Part shown: positions 1 to 7,802 of the stretch, piece after piece
Position numbering within the stretch: the stretch's first letter is position 1
Layout: every line of letters begins with the position of its first letter
Source: Microbacteriaceae bacterium
GTDB lineage: Bacteria > Actinomycetota > Actinomycetes > Actinomycetales > Microbacteriaceae
Direction of reading: 5' to 3'
DNA: 14,305 bases
Assembly: GCA_024639925.1 (NCBI GenBank)
Contig: JAHEGA010000016.1
Span: 1 to 14,305, forward strand
Made by a program: the position numbers and the translations under genes
The notes under the pieces: generated by a model
What the model was told of the DNA's origin: nothing
What the model saw: the letters and a program-made list of their open reading frames with translations, nothing else
Database searches by the model: none

Positions 1-284
1 ACGTGCACGACGGTTCCCGCGCGCACGTCAATGACCTCATCATCGAGCCCCATTTGTCCTTCGCCTTCCAAAAAAACGTAGAGCTCGTCAATCTCCGAGT
101 GGCTGTGCCAATAACCTGCTTCTTCCCCCGGCTCGTAGGCAGTGGCAGTCATTCCGATAACTTCACCACCTAATTCATGGTCGACAACACGTCGTCCCGT
201 GCGGGTGGTCTCGGGAACAAACCCGCCGTAATGTTGCCGCCAATCGTCCATGGGGCCGATATTCGTGACCGTGTAGTTTCTCAT
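1..284 (-). CDS. Cupin-domain protein, C-terminus cut by window edge
   Basis: The reading frame begins at an ATG (complement of 282-284) and stays open to base 1, so only the first 94 codons are present. Residues 57-74 match cupin motif 1: Gly57, then His60 and His62 (HSH), Glu67 and Gly74 at the family spacing. These would bind a metal. Residues 88-94 (RAGTVVH) look like the start of motif 2, with His94 the likely last ligand. The family includes dioxygenases, isomerases and small-molecule sensors, and nothing here fixes a substrate. The gene diverges from the amidase at 355 across a 70-bp gap. A TACGCT -10 element lies 8 nt before the ATG, and I see no Shine-Dalgarno sequence. Cupin fold: confident. 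Function: unknown. Confidence 0.85.
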   Translation of the reverse strand, partial: MRNYTVTNIGPMDDWRQHYGGFVPETTRTGRRVVDHELGGEVIGMTATAYEPGEEAGYWHSHSEIDELYVFLEGEGQMGLDDEVIDVRAGTVVH

Positions 285-292
285 GACGACAC

Positions 293-298
293 AGCGTA
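293..298 (-). promoter_or_regulatory. -10 element of the cupin gene (leaderless or nearly so)
   Basis: Read on the minus strand this is TACGCT, matching the actinobacterial TANNNT -10 pattern, 8 nt before the cupin ATG. A transcript starting 6-8 nt downstream would begin at or just before the start codon. No -35 consensus is visible. Confidence 0.45.
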
Positions 299-342
299 CC
301 GGCATGCTCGGGGCGACCCACAGGGAAGCTTGTGGCTGCCGT

Positions 343-348
343 TACTCT
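343..348 (+). promoter_or_regulatory. -10 element of the amidase gene, leaderless
   Basis: TACTCT ends 6 nt before the ATG at 355, placing the expected transcription start on the start codon itself. No ribosome-binding site precedes this ATG. This is the main reason for choosing 355 over the in-frame ATGs at 283 and 304. Confidence 0.5.
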
Positions 349-354
349 CGGTGT

Positions 355-1773
355 ATGACTCTGTGGCACGAGAACCGGCTGAGCGAACAGCATAATTCGG
401 TGCTACAGGAGGATGTCACCGTCGCTGATCTTGTGCGTCACTACCTCGAGCGTATCCAGACGCACAACCCGAACATCAACGCTCTCGTGCACGTTGATCA
501 AGAGCGTGCCGTTGAGCAAGCTACGCGAAGACAGGAGCAGATTTCAGCCGGAACCTCTCCGAGGCTTGTCGGACTTCCCACTGCGGATAAAGATCTCGTC
601 GCGCGCGCCGGAATGCCGACCGGGTATGGATCGGCAACTTCACGCAACCAACCAGTCTCCACGAGCTCCGATCCGATGGCATCGTGGCTCGATAGCGTCG
701 GTGCGATCAGTGTCGGGAAGAGTGCAACCTCAGAGTTTGGATTGTCGGGTTCGACTGAATCTCCCTCTACGGGACCGACCCGGAACCCTCACGATCTCAG
801 TCGCTCTGCCGGTGGTTCGAGCGGCGGAGCAGCCGCAGCTGTGGCAGCTGGTCTGTTGCCTTTCGCGCCGGGTTCAGATGGCGGTGGGTCAATAAGGATT
901 CCCGCGTTTGCGTGTGGAGTCGTTGGTTGGAAACCCTCCCGAGGCCTTGTCCCAGCTGGGTCGGGATTTGAGTCGACCGGAGGTTTGGTGGTGCCGGGGC
1001 TTGTTACCCGGTCGGTCGATGACCTTGTCTACGTGGCGGAACACCTCGTTTACGGCGCCTTTCCCTGGTCCAGTCGAGCGCCGGGTGAGTCAGGAAACTA
1101 CCGCCAAGTCCTCGACAGTCCTCGATCCGGACTGACGGTCGGGGTTACCGTGGCCTCCCCGTGGCCATTGTCGTGGGGTGTTAGCCCTGATGGCCGTGCG
1201 CTCCAGGCTTTGGAGCTAGCTAGAAGTACCCTCGCCGATGCCGGTCACACCGTGGTCGATGTCGATTGGAAGCCAGATGTCACCTACGCCGAAAATTTCA
1301 TGACTCTCTGGGCGGTTGCCGCTGCCAGTGTTCCTGTTGCAGCGGAGGCGGTCAACAAACTTGAGCCGTTGACACGGTTCCTTCGGGAGCGTGGTCGACG
1401 CACGAGCGCTGTTGAGCTTGCTCACGCCCAGTTAGCTTTGCGCGGTTTTGAGCGGGACACGATTGTGGCGTTCAGTGGGTACGATGCGGTTCTCACCCCC
1501 GGACTTAACGGCCCTGCTCCAAAACTTGGCTGGCTGGACCAGGAGGACGCAGAGCGGAATTTTCGGCAACAGGTGAACATGACTCCGTGGACCAGCTTTG
1601 TCAATGTTGCCGGCCTGCCTGCGCTCGCCGTCCCCGTCAGCCAGGTTGAAGGGCTCCCGCTGGGTGTTCAGCTAGTAGGTCGCCCCGGGGGAGATGCCAC
1701 TTTGATGGGCATTGCCCACCAGATCAGTGACCGACTACCGGAGGCTCAGCGTTGGCCGGAACAGGTTGTCTGA
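355..1773 (+). CDS. Amidase-signature family hydrolase
   Basis: A 472-residue amidase-signature enzyme, hydrolysing a carboxamide to acid plus ammonia in the cytoplasm. The Ser-cisSer-Lys triad is visible: Lys79 (TADKD), cis-Ser155 in the SAGGSSGG stretch, and nucleophile Ser179 in GSDGGGSIRIPA. The 24-residue Ser155-Ser179 spacing is typical of the family. The frame is open upstream to 283, but those 24 extra residues overlap the cupin promoter and start and look non-coding (Cys/Arg-rich). The ATG at 355 has a -10 element 6 nt upstream, so it is preferred. No gatC or gatB lies nearby and the C-terminal half differs from GatA, so a stand-alone amidase is more likely than the tRNA amidotransferase subunit. 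Substrate is unknown. The stop lies only 6 bp from the end of the convergent ribokinase gene. Confidence 0.9.
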   Translation: MTLWHENRLSEQHNSVLQEDVTVADLVRHYLERIQTHNPNINALVHVDQERAVEQATRRQEQISAGTSPRLVGLPTADKDLVARAGMPTGYGSATSRNQPVSTSSDPMASWLDSVGAISVGKSATSEFGLSGSTESPSTGPTRNPHDLSRSAGGSSGGAAAAVAAGLLPFAPGSDGGGSIRIPAFACGVVGWKPSRGLVPAGSGFESTGGLVVPGLVTRSVDDLVYVAEHLVYGAFPWSSRAPGESGNYRQVLDSPRSGLTVGVTVASPWPLSWGVSPDGRALQALELARSTLADAGHTVVDVDWKPDVTYAENFMTLWAVAAASVPVAAEAVNKLEPLTRFLRERGRRTSAVELAHAQLALRGFERDTIVAFSGYDAVLTPGLNGPAPKLGWLDQEDAERNFRQQVNMTPWTSFVNVAGLPALAVPVSQVEGLPLGVQLVGRPGGDATLMGIAHQISDRLPEAQRWPEQVV

Positions 1774-1779
1774 TGTCGC

Positions 1780-2682
1780 TCAGGAGTTGCCTTCTGCGGC
1801 GCTCGCGGCGGGGAGGGGTGAGGATTGGTGTGGCATCGCTGTTGCAGCTCCCGCAATAGTGACTGACTGAGAAGCTGCCAGGCAGGCCGCCTCGAGAGCA
1901 CTCACGTCATTAGCACCAGCATCTCGGTGTGCGACAAAGTTTCCGGCGAGGCAGTCACCGGCCCCTGTGGTGTCCACAGATTCCACGCGTGGTGCTTCGA
2001 CAGACCCCACTCTCAAGCCTTGGGAAAAAAGTGTTGCACCGGCCGCTCCCTGAGTAAGAACGACGGTGCGCCCGACGCTGAGAGACTGGGCAGCTTCTTC
2101 CGCATCATCGATTGTCGCGACGATGCGTGCCTCGTGTTCGTTCAGCAGGAGAATATCGACAAGCTCCAGAAGTTCTGGTGAGGTGTTTTCGGCGGGGGCG
2201 GGCGTGAGTACCACCAAAGCGCCGGCCTCATGGGCCACTGTCGCGGCGTGCAGGTTCAGGCCACGGGACACTTCCTGTTGAAGGACAACATGACTGGCAG
2301 TCGCAACGAGGGCGCGAAAGTCGCCTCCATCGAAGGTTTCTGTCGCCAGATTGGCCCCACCCACAACCATGATGGAATTCTCGGCGTTGGCATCCACTTG
2401 AATGATGGCTCGTCCGGTCGGAGCAGACGTCACGGTCGTGCTAAGGGTGAGCTCCTCCTTGCCGAGAAAATCAGCAAGGAAGTCAGCACCCGAATCGTTG
2501 CCCACCGCACAAAAGAACGAGACTTCTGCCCCTGCACGGGAAGCCGCCACTGCTTGATTCAGTCCTTTCCCTCCCGGCAGCTCTTGGTAAGTGTCGGCAA
2601 AGACTGTCTCTCCAGGTTCGGGGAGGCGTTGTCCCCTCACAAAAAGGTCAACGTTGGCGCTACCGACTACGACGACAGACAT
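1780..2682 (-). CDS. rbsK: Ribokinase (PfkB family sugar kinase)
   Basis: A 300-residue PfkB-family kinase, the usual ribokinase length, expected to phosphorylate D-ribose to ribose 5-phosphate in the cytoplasm using ATP. The N-terminal substrate motif has Asn10 and Asp12 (SANVD). The GGKG motif at 37-40 followed by Asn42 is typical of ribokinases. NEHEA at 181-185 and the C-terminal anion-hole and catalytic motif DTTGAGD at 237-243 (base Asp243) are intact. The start is an ATG at 2682 with only a weak purine tract upstream. The gene stands alone: no ribose ABC transporter, RbsD or LacI regulator is adjacent, so it may serve salvage of nucleoside-derived ribose. A related pentose or nucleoside kinase activity cannot be excluded. 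The last residues are Ala/Ser-rich and probably disordered. Confidence 0.88.
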   Translation of the reverse strand: MSVVVVGSANVDLFVRGQRLPEPGETVFADTYQELPGGKGLNQAVAASRAGAEVSFFCAVGNDSGADFLADFLGKEELTLSTTVTSAPTGRAIIQVDANAENSIMVVGGANLATETFDGGDFRALVATASHVVLQQEVSRGLNLHAATVAHEAGALVVLTPAPAENTSPELLELVDILLLNEHEARIVATIDDAEEAAQSLSVGRTVVLTQGAAGATLFSQGLRVGSVEAPRVESVDTTGAGDCLAGNFVAHRDAGANDVSALEAACLAASQSVTIAGAATAMPHQSSPLPAASAAEGNS

Positions 2683-2795
2683 GGGGGCCGCTTTCTACGA
2701 GGGGAAGGACAGGTACCACTCAATCACAGCGACCAGCAAGTTGTGACACGCGTCGAGCCGACCTGCTGAATCCCGCGGGGGCGGACCATCCCTGT

Positions 2796-2801
2796 TAGCG
2801 T
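2796..2801 (+). promoter_or_regulatory. Possible -10 element for the small membrane protein gene
   Basis: TAGCGT fits TANNNT and would give a leader of about 40 nt carrying the GGGAG ribosome-binding site. TATGAC at 2824-2829 is an alternative, with GTGAAA at 2800-2805 as a weak -35 at an 18-nt spacing. The sequence alone does not decide between them. Confidence 0.25.
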
Positions 2802-2848
2802 GAAAAACGTCGAGCTTGATTGCTATGACCTAACTAAGGGAGAACCAC

Positions 2849-3220
2849 ATGAATGAGAAAGACCTTGTCTACCTGTGGAATGACAAGCGTAGGCAGATTA
2901 TTTCTGCCCAGATGCACTCCGTGATTGCTCTTGCCGTCGTGACTGTCATGGCACTGATGGGATATTTTGATGGCGCTTCTACGAATGCATTCACTTTTGC
3001 CGCGCTGTTCGTGGTGACGGTGGGTTCGTTGAGTGTCCTCAACCAGTTTGCCGTCATTCGCGAGGCAGCATCCATTGTGAAAGACCTCGAGAAGATCGAA
3101 AACTTGAGCGGTGTCGGCAAAGACATCAGCGCGAGTGGCACGTACCTCACCTACACACGCATCCTGATGGTTGTCTTCAGCCTTGCGTTGCTGTTGGCGC
3201 TGGCATTGCTAATCCTCTAA
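2849..3220 (+). CDS. Small three-helix membrane protein, unknown function
   Basis: A 123-residue protein I do not recognise. It has a charged N-terminus (residues 1-18, rich in Lys, Arg and Asp). Hydrophobic segments lie at about 23-41, 47-68 and 104-123, the last running to the C-terminus. Between helices 2 and 3 is a soluble, charged stretch (about 70-100) containing VKDLEKIENL, probably an amphipathic helix. A good Shine-Dalgarno GGGAG sits 6 nt before the ATG, supporting the start. It is a single-gene transcription unit: a 166-bp gap separates it from the divergent ribokinase, and a strong hairpin terminator follows 8 bp after the stop. Codon use resembles the neighbours. Real gene: confident. 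Function: unknown. Confidence 0.8.
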   Translation: MNEKDLVYLWNDKRRQIISAQMHSVIALAVVTVMALMGYFDGASTNAFTFAALFVVTVGSLSVLNQFAVIREAASIVKDLEKIENLSGVGKDISASGTYLTYTRILMVVFSLALLLALALLIL

Positions 3221-3228
3221 CGCACCAG

Positions 3229-3268
3229 GAAATCCGCCGATTCATGCCCGTGCGAATCGGCGGATTTC
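3229..3268 (+). terminator. Strong hairpin terminator after the small membrane protein gene
   Basis: A perfect 15-bp inverted repeat: left arm 3229-3243 (starts GAAATCCGCC), 10-nt loop 3244-3253, right arm 3254-3268. It is followed by TCTTTCC, a short pyrimidine-rich tail. It begins 8 bp after the stop at 3220 and lies 32 bp before the end of the convergent ABC-F gene. It may therefore also block read-through from the opposite strand, although the minus side has no real T-tract. Confidence 0.85.
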
Positions 3269-3300
3269 TCTTTCCTGCAGCTCAGTGTCGCCCACGGTTT

Positions 3301-5088
3301 CTAGCTAAGGGCTTCTTCGAGCTCTATCCACCGCTCTTCTGCCACGCCTAGTTCGCCCTGTAACGACTCACGCTCTGCAGCAAGAGTCGCCAGCGCTTCA
3401 AAATCCGATTGATCTTGCGCAGCGATGACCCTGTCTTTATCCACGATCCGTGCCGACAGGTCGGCAATTTTTCGCGAAAGAGCCTGCTGTTCTTTCTCCG
3501 CTAGTCGATGTTCCTTGCTTCCTGGCCTCAGTTCCTTGGGCGCCACCATTGTTTGAGGCAAAGATGTGGTCGAACCCGGAGATGTGCGTTGGCTCTCCAG
3601 GGCAAGGTATTGTTCGATCCCACCTGGGACATGGCGGAACTCCCCGTCAATGACCGCGTACTGCTGGTCGGTTACTCGCTCAAGTAGGTAACGGTCGTGG
3701 GAGACGACGATGAGTGTTCCTGGCCAAGTATCAAGGAGGTCTTCCATGGCCCTCAGCATTTCCGTGTCCAGATCGTTGGTGGGCTCATCGAGGAGCAGCA
3801 CATTAGGTTCGTTTAGGAGCTCCAACAGGAATTGAAGCCGCCTTCGCTGCCCTCCACTGAGCTCGTGGACACGCGCCGACAGATGTCTGGAAGAAAAACC
3901 CAGGCGCTCCAGCAACTGGCCCGGCGTCATCTCCACGCCATCGGCCTGGTAGGTGGTCTTCTCTCGTGCGATTACTTCGCTTACACGATCATCGGCGACC
4001 TCTTCGAGGCTCGCGAGGCGCTGATCGAGCAAGCTCAGAGCAACGGTGGAGCCTCGCGACACCCGCCCGCTCGTCGGAGTGAGAGTGCCCTCAAGCAGCT
4101 TCAGGACCGTGGTTTTTCCAGCACCATTTGCGCCGAGAATTCCTGTTCTCTCACCGGGGGCTAACCGCCAGGTGAAAGGCTTCAGTATTACCCGCTCGTC
4201 GCGAGAGACGGAAGCCTCCTCGAGTTCGATCACCTTTTTCCCGAGCCTCGTCGTGGAGAGCCTGCTTAAAGTCACCGGGTCGCGAATTTCCGGAACGTCA
4301 TTGATGAGCGCATTGGCCGCTTCGATCCTGAACTTGGGCTTTGCCGTTCGAGCAGGAGCGCCTCGACGAAGCCACGCAAGCTCCTTTTTGAGCAGGTTTT
4401 GTCTTTTCGCTTCGGTGACAGCTGCGCTTCGTTCTCGCTCCACGCGTTGCAGGATGTAAGCGGCGTAGCCACCCTCGTAGGAGTCCACTTTTTCATCATG
4501 AACTTCCCAGGTGTTCAGCGTGGTGGCATCAAGAAACCACCGGTCGTGTGTCACGACGACGAGGGCTCCGGAGTCCCGTGGCCACCGGGAGTTGATGTGT
4601 TGTGCAAGCCACGCGACTCCGGTGACGTCTAGGTGGTTGGTGGGTTCGTCGAGAAACAGGATGTCCCACTCACCCACGAGCAGAGCCGCCAGTGATACGC
4701 GCCGGCTTTGCCCCCCGCTCAGATCGCCGACACGGGTCGCCCATGACACATCGGAGAGCAGCCCCTTGAGAACGTCCCTAATTCGCGGATCTGCCGCCCA
4801 TTCGTGCTCGGGACGATCTCCCACGACTGCCTCGGCGATAGTGAGATCGTGGGCAATGGTGTCGCCCTGGTCCAGCATCCCAATACGGACGCCGCCGCGG
4901 GGAGTCACGGTGCCGCTATCTGGTTCTTGACCGCCCGAAAGAAGGCGAATGAGAGTGGATTTGCCCTCTCCGTTGCGGCCGACAATCCCGATGCGATCGC
5001 CCTCTTCAATCCCGATGGTGAGCGAGTCAAAAACGACCCGGGTCGGGTATTCCAGATGAAGGTTATGCGCCCCGAGTAAATGTGCCAC
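3301..5088 (-). CDS. ABC-F family ATPase, Uup-like
   Basis: A 595-residue soluble protein with two ABC ATPase domains and no membrane segment. Domain 1 has Walker A GRNGEGKST (37-45), signature LSGGQ (123-127) and Walker B LFLDEP (144-149). Domain 2 has GANGAGKTT (319-327), LSGGQ (410-414) and LLLDEP (431-436). The inter-domain linker includes AWLRRGAPARTAKPKFR (238-254), and residues 526-595 form a charged coiled-coil tail. That linker plus tail is the Uup arrangement. ABC-F proteins bind the ribosomal E site and act in translation; Uup is also linked to DNA transactions. A resistance role is less likely given the chromosomal housekeeping context. The start is a GTG with a TAGGCT -10 element 6 nt upstream and no Shine-Dalgarno, so it is probably leaderless and transcribed independently of the photolyase gene 47 bp upstream. 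Confidence 0.93.
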   Translation of the reverse strand: MAHLLGAHNLHLEYPTRVVFDSLTIGIEEGDRIGIVGRNGEGKSTLIRLLSGGQEPDSGTVTPRGGVRIGMLDQGDTIAHDLTIAEAVVGDRPEHEWAADPRIRDVLKGLLSDVSWATRVGDLSGGQSRRVSLAALLVGEWDILFLDEPTNHLDVTGVAWLAQHINSRWPRDSGALVVVTHDRWFLDATTLNTWEVHDEKVDSYEGGYAAYILQRVERERSAAVTEAKRQNLLKKELAWLRRGAPARTAKPKFRIEAANALINDVPEIRDPVTLSRLSTTRLGKKVIELEEASVSRDERVILKPFTWRLAPGERTGILGANGAGKTTVLKLLEGTLTPTSGRVSRGSTVALSLLDQRLASLEEVADDRVSEVIAREKTTYQADGVEMTPGQLLERLGFSSRHLSARVHELSGGQRRRLQFLLELLNEPNVLLLDEPTNDLDTEMLRAMEDLLDTWPGTLIVVSHDRYLLERVTDQQYAVIDGEFRHVPGGIEQYLALESQRTSPGSTTSLPQTMVAPKELRPGSKEHRLAEKEQQALSRKIADLSARIVDKDRVIAAQDQSDFEALATLAAERESLQGELGVAEERWIELEEALS

Positions 5089-5094
5089 TGCTCG

Positions 5095-5100
5095 AGCCTA
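5095..5100 (-). promoter_or_regulatory. -10 element of the ABC-F gene, leaderless
   Basis: On the minus strand TAGGCT ends 6 nt before the GTG start at 5088. It lies in the 47-bp gap after the photolyase gene, so the ABC-F gene can be transcribed on its own. No -35 consensus is visible. Confidence 0.5.
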
Positions 5101-5135
5101 AGTCACGGCGACCCTAGAGAGCTGTCGGCGCAGGC

Positions 5136-6626
5136 CTAGTAGTGCGTCCGATGTTTTTCTTGTTCGATCACGTCTTCAAGGTCTGCCAGGCGGCCGAGTC
5201 CTGCGAGAGGTTTGAACATCCGATGGTTTTTTCGCAACTGCTCCTGGTTGTCGTTCAGAAAATTCCAGTAACCAGCGCTCAGCGGGCACCCCTTGTCGCC
5301 GACCCGAACGCTAGGGCTGAAGACACAGCTCTTGCAGTAGTTGGTCATCGTGTTGATGTAGGCGCCACCGGAGGTATAGGGCTTGGTTGCCACTATTCCT
5401 CCATCGGCATACTGGCTCATACCAATGACGTTTGCCGGCATCACCCAGGGAGTCCCGTCGACAAAAGCGTCAATAAACCACTCGTTGAGCGCTTGAGGAT
5501 TGACCTTGCGTTGCAGCGCCCAACTGCCCAGCACCATCAGACGGTTGATGTGATGGGTCCACCCTCGGATTTGCACTTCCTCCAGCACATGGGACAGGCA
5601 TCGCGACTGAACGAGCGCAGGGTCTAGTTCAGAGAAAGCGTCGGGAAGTGGAGCCTGGTGATTGAAGTGGTTCTTCTCAACAAAGTCCTCGCCCAAATGC
5701 CAGTACAGATGCCAGACCCAGTCGCGCCAGCCCATGATTTGGCGAATGAAACCTTCGACACTGGCGATATCAACGCCACCCTCGTCGTACGCAGCGAGAG
5801 CGCGATCGATGACTTCGCGCGGGTCGAGCAGACCAAGATTCATTGCCGGGCTGAGCAGTGAGTGGGACATTGCCCAATCACCCACCATGGCGGCGTCTTC
5901 GCTGGGGCCGAAGGTTGCTAGTCGGTCGGTGATGAATACCTCGAGGGCCTCCAGTGCTTCCGCCCGGGTGGCCGGGAACAGGCGAGGTCCGTCTTCGCCG
6001 ATGAAGCTCACCTCTCCGCGCGCCTCGAGGTCATCGAGGTAGGCACGCACTTCCTGATCAATCGCGTTTTCTTTCGGATACCAGGCTGAGGGCACACCGA
6101 GCGTGTCGACGCCCTTGGGCGGCGGTTGTCGGTTGTCTTTATCGAAGTTGTATGAGCCGCCCTCCGGATTGCTGACCCCGGAGGGACCAACGTTCATGAG
6201 GATTCCGGTTGCCCGTCGTCGATCCTGGTAGAAGTTCTCCATGACCAGACGCTTCGCACCCTGGGTCTCCACCCAGTGGGCAAAGTCTTCTTCCGACGAC
6301 ACGAAACCTCGAGAGGGCAAAACCTCCACGGTGGCGCTGAGCGAGAGGTCTTGCACAAGGTTTCGGAGCCCTCGGGAGGTGGGGTTGACCGCAGAAAAGT
6401 CACGACCCTGGAGGGCGTCGTGGTAGCTCGATGCGCTGATTGCGCTCACGCGATCTCCGAGCTCAGCAACCCGATGACGCAGCGCCGACACAATCAGGTG
6501 GGCTTTTTGTCGGTGATACCGGCGACGCTTCAGCGGAGACAGAACTTCGGGAATGATGATGGGCCCGCCATCATCAAAATGAGGCCCGAGCTGATCGGCG
6601 AAAAGGAGGCGAGGCAGAGAAGTCAC
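5136..6626 (-). CDS. FeS-cluster photolyase/cryptochrome-like protein (FeS-BCP, PhrB type)
   Basis: A 496-residue member of the 'photolyase-related protein' family, the prokaryotic (6-4) photolyases and cryptochromes that carry FAD plus a [4Fe-4S] cluster. Four cysteines, Cys343, Cys431, Cys434 and Cys447, have spacings of 88, 3 and 13 residues. These equal my recollection of the cluster ligands of Agrobacterium PhrB (350, 438, 441, 454). Other family hallmarks are GGSYNFDKDNR (157-166), the FAD-region segment IRQIMGWRDWVW (294-305) and a Trp/His-rich C-terminal half. The expected role is light-driven repair of UV (6-4) photoproducts, or light sensing; sequence alone cannot separate these. 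The start is a GTG: an in-frame stop lies 15 codons upstream and no other ATG or GTG intervenes. No promoter or ribosome-binding site is obvious, and TerC ends 70 bp upstream on the same strand, so co-transcription with TerC is plausible. Confidence 0.92.
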   Translation of the reverse strand: MTSLPRLLFADQLGPHFDDGGPIIIPEVLSPLKRRRYHRQKAHLIVSALRHRVAELGDRVSAISASSYHDALQGRDFSAVNPTSRGLRNLVQDLSLSATVEVLPSRGFVSSEEDFAHWVETQGAKRLVMENFYQDRRRATGILMNVGPSGVSNPEGGSYNFDKDNRQPPPKGVDTLGVPSAWYPKENAIDQEVRAYLDDLEARGEVSFIGEDGPRLFPATRAEALEALEVFITDRLATFGPSEDAAMVGDWAMSHSLLSPAMNLGLLDPREVIDRALAAYDEGGVDIASVEGFIRQIMGWRDWVWHLYWHLGEDFVEKNHFNHQAPLPDAFSELDPALVQSRCLSHVLEEVQIRGWTHHINRLMVLGSWALQRKVNPQALNEWFIDAFVDGTPWVMPANVIGMSQYADGGIVATKPYTSGGAYINTMTNYCKSCVFSPSVRVGDKGCPLSAGYWNFLNDNQEQLRKNHRMFKPLAGLGRLADLEDVIEQEKHRTHY

Positions 6627-6696
6627 GAGGCGCAGTGGCTCGGTGGCAACGCTGTCTCGGCCAGGAGATCAGAGGTCTGACTGTGCGGGGCGTCCC

Positions 6697-7716
6697 TCAT
6701 CGTTTGGCTGGTGGGTCGTCAGGAGCCGGCGAGTCATCATCGAATGGTGAGCCCATCCGTCCCGCCGTGGCAACAAGGTCGGGGTCCATCTTTGACTTGA
6801 TCGCGCTCGCGACGACCGCAACCATGAGGATTCCCCCGATGACATAGAGGCTGGTGCTGGTTTCGATCTTGGGGAAAAAATCCCAAATTTCGTGCGCCCA
6901 CAGGAGAATCAACTTGACTCCAATAAACACCAGGATGAACGAGAGGCCAAGCGAGAGATAGATGAGCCGGTCGAGCAAACCTTTCAGAATGAAGTAGAGC
7001 GCCCGCAGGCCCAAGAGGGCAAAAGCGTTTGCTGCAAACACCAGGAAAGGCTCCTGGGTGACGCCGAAGGTCGCGGGAATGGAATCCAACGCAAAGAGCA
7101 GGTCGGTTGAGCCAATGGCGATCATCACCAGGAACATCGGCGTGGCGAGCCGGCGGCCGTTCTCTCGAGTAAAGAGCTTGGTTCCGTCGTACTCCTCCGT
7201 GAAGGGAATGCGTTTCTTCAGTTGGCGGACGACAAAGTTTTCCGAAGGGTCGGGGTCTTCGTTCCAGTGCCGCATCAGACCAAACCCTGTCCAAATCAGG
7301 ATTGCGCCAAAGATGACGAACGTAAAAGCAAAGTAGGCCAGCGCGGCCGCCCCAATCGCGATAAAGATTGCCCGTAACGCTAGGGCCAGCAATACCCCGA
7401 TCAGCAACACCCGTTGCTGATACTTCGAGGGCACGGCGAATTGCGTGAGGATGATGGCAAAAACGAAGACGTTGTCTACAGACAGCGACTTTTCCACGAG
7501 GTACGCCGCAAAGTATTCCGTGCCGTAGACGGAACCCGCGGTCCACCAGACCCACGCTCCAAAAGCGAGAGCAACGGCCACATAGAAGAGGGACCACCAG
7601 GCGGCCTCGCGGAAACTGATATCTCGAGGGCGTTTGCTAAAAGTGAGGAGGTCGAGCACGAGAAGAGCAACGATCACGCCGAGAATGGTGGCCCACGTGG
7701 CAAAAGTGACGTCCAT
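6697..7716 (-). CDS. TerC/Alx-family integral membrane protein
   Basis: A 339-residue TerC-family membrane protein with about nine hydrophobic segments between residues 5 and 305 and a charged cytoplasmic loop at about 150-190. The conserved acidic residues inside membrane segments are present: Asp22 (VLDLL), Glu75 with Asp81-Asn82 (VEKSLSVDNVF), and Asp205 and Asp211 (GSTDLLFALDSIPA). Family members are implicated in manganese export and metal loading of exported enzymes, and in tellurite resistance. No ter operon genes lie nearby, so metal homeostasis is the better guess. The C-terminus (324-339) is Asp/Pro-rich and disordered. GGGAGG sits 4 nt before the ATG, and a TAGACT -10 element predicts a leader of about 22 nt. 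The photolyase gene follows 70 bp downstream. Confidence 0.93.
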   Translation of the reverse strand: MDVTFATWATILGVIVALLVLDLLTFSKRPRDISFREAAWWSLFYVAVALAFGAWVWWTAGSVYGTEYFAAYLVEKSLSVDNVFVFAIILTQFAVPSKYQQRVLLIGVLLALALRAIFIAIGAAALAYFAFTFVIFGAILIWTGFGLMRHWNEDPDPSENFVVRQLKKRIPFTEEYDGTKLFTRENGRRLATPMFLVMIAIGSTDLLFALDSIPATFGVTQEPFLVFAANAFALLGLRALYFILKGLLDRLIYLSLGLSFILVFIGVKLILLWAHEIWDFFPKIETSTSLYVIGGILMVAVVASAIKSKMDPDLVATAGRMGSPFDDDSPAPDDPPAKR

Positions 7717-7744
7717 GAAGCCTCCCTATTCGCGGCGTCGCCCC

Positions 7745-7750
7745 AGTCTA
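7745..7750 (-). promoter_or_regulatory. -10 element of the terC-like gene
   Basis: On the minus strand TAGACT predicts a start near 7738 and a short leader of about 22 nt with the GGGAGG ribosome-binding site at 7721-7726. The identical hexamer occurs on the plus strand at 7797-7802 for the divergent gene. Confidence 0.5.
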
Positions 7751-7796
7751 GGCACTCCACTGAAGCGTCGCTGTGGGGCGCCCGAGAATTGCTCTC

Positions 7797-7802
7797 TAGA
7801 CT
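7797..7802 (+). promoter_or_regulatory. -10 element of the small membrane peptide / DUF368 operon, leaderless
   Basis: TAGACT ends 6 nt before the ATG at 7809, so transcription would start on the start codon. It probably drives the cluster beginning with the 38-aa peptide and DUF368. Confidence 0.55.

Noticed and set aside
283..354. N-terminal extension of the amidase to the upstream ATG
   Set aside because: The 24 extra residues are Cys/Arg/His-rich, overlap the cupin start and promoter, and lack a start signal; ATG 355 has a correctly spaced -10 element.
413..895. 160-codon plus-strand frame inside the amidase gene
   Set aside because: Out of frame with an amidase carrying a full catalytic triad; no independent support.
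2230..2769. 179-codon plus-strand frame opposite ribokinase
   Set aside because: It is antisense to the well-supported ribokinase gene, has a composition typical of a shadow frame (many His, Arg and Cys) and no start signals.
2772..2779. CCCGCGGG palindrome between ribokinase and the small membrane protein gene as an operator
   Set aside because: Eight-base GC palindromes are expected by chance in GC-rich DNA, and no second copy or flanking symmetry supports a regulator site.
6737..7597. 286-codon minus-strand frame inside the TerC gene
   Set aside because: Same strand, other frame as a clear TerC protein; Arg/Cys/His-rich with no domain or membrane pattern.
7717..7744. Manganese (yybP-ykoY) riboswitch before the TerC gene
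   Set aside because: The predicted leader is only about 22 nt, far too short for this riboswitch, and no conserved loop sequences are seen.
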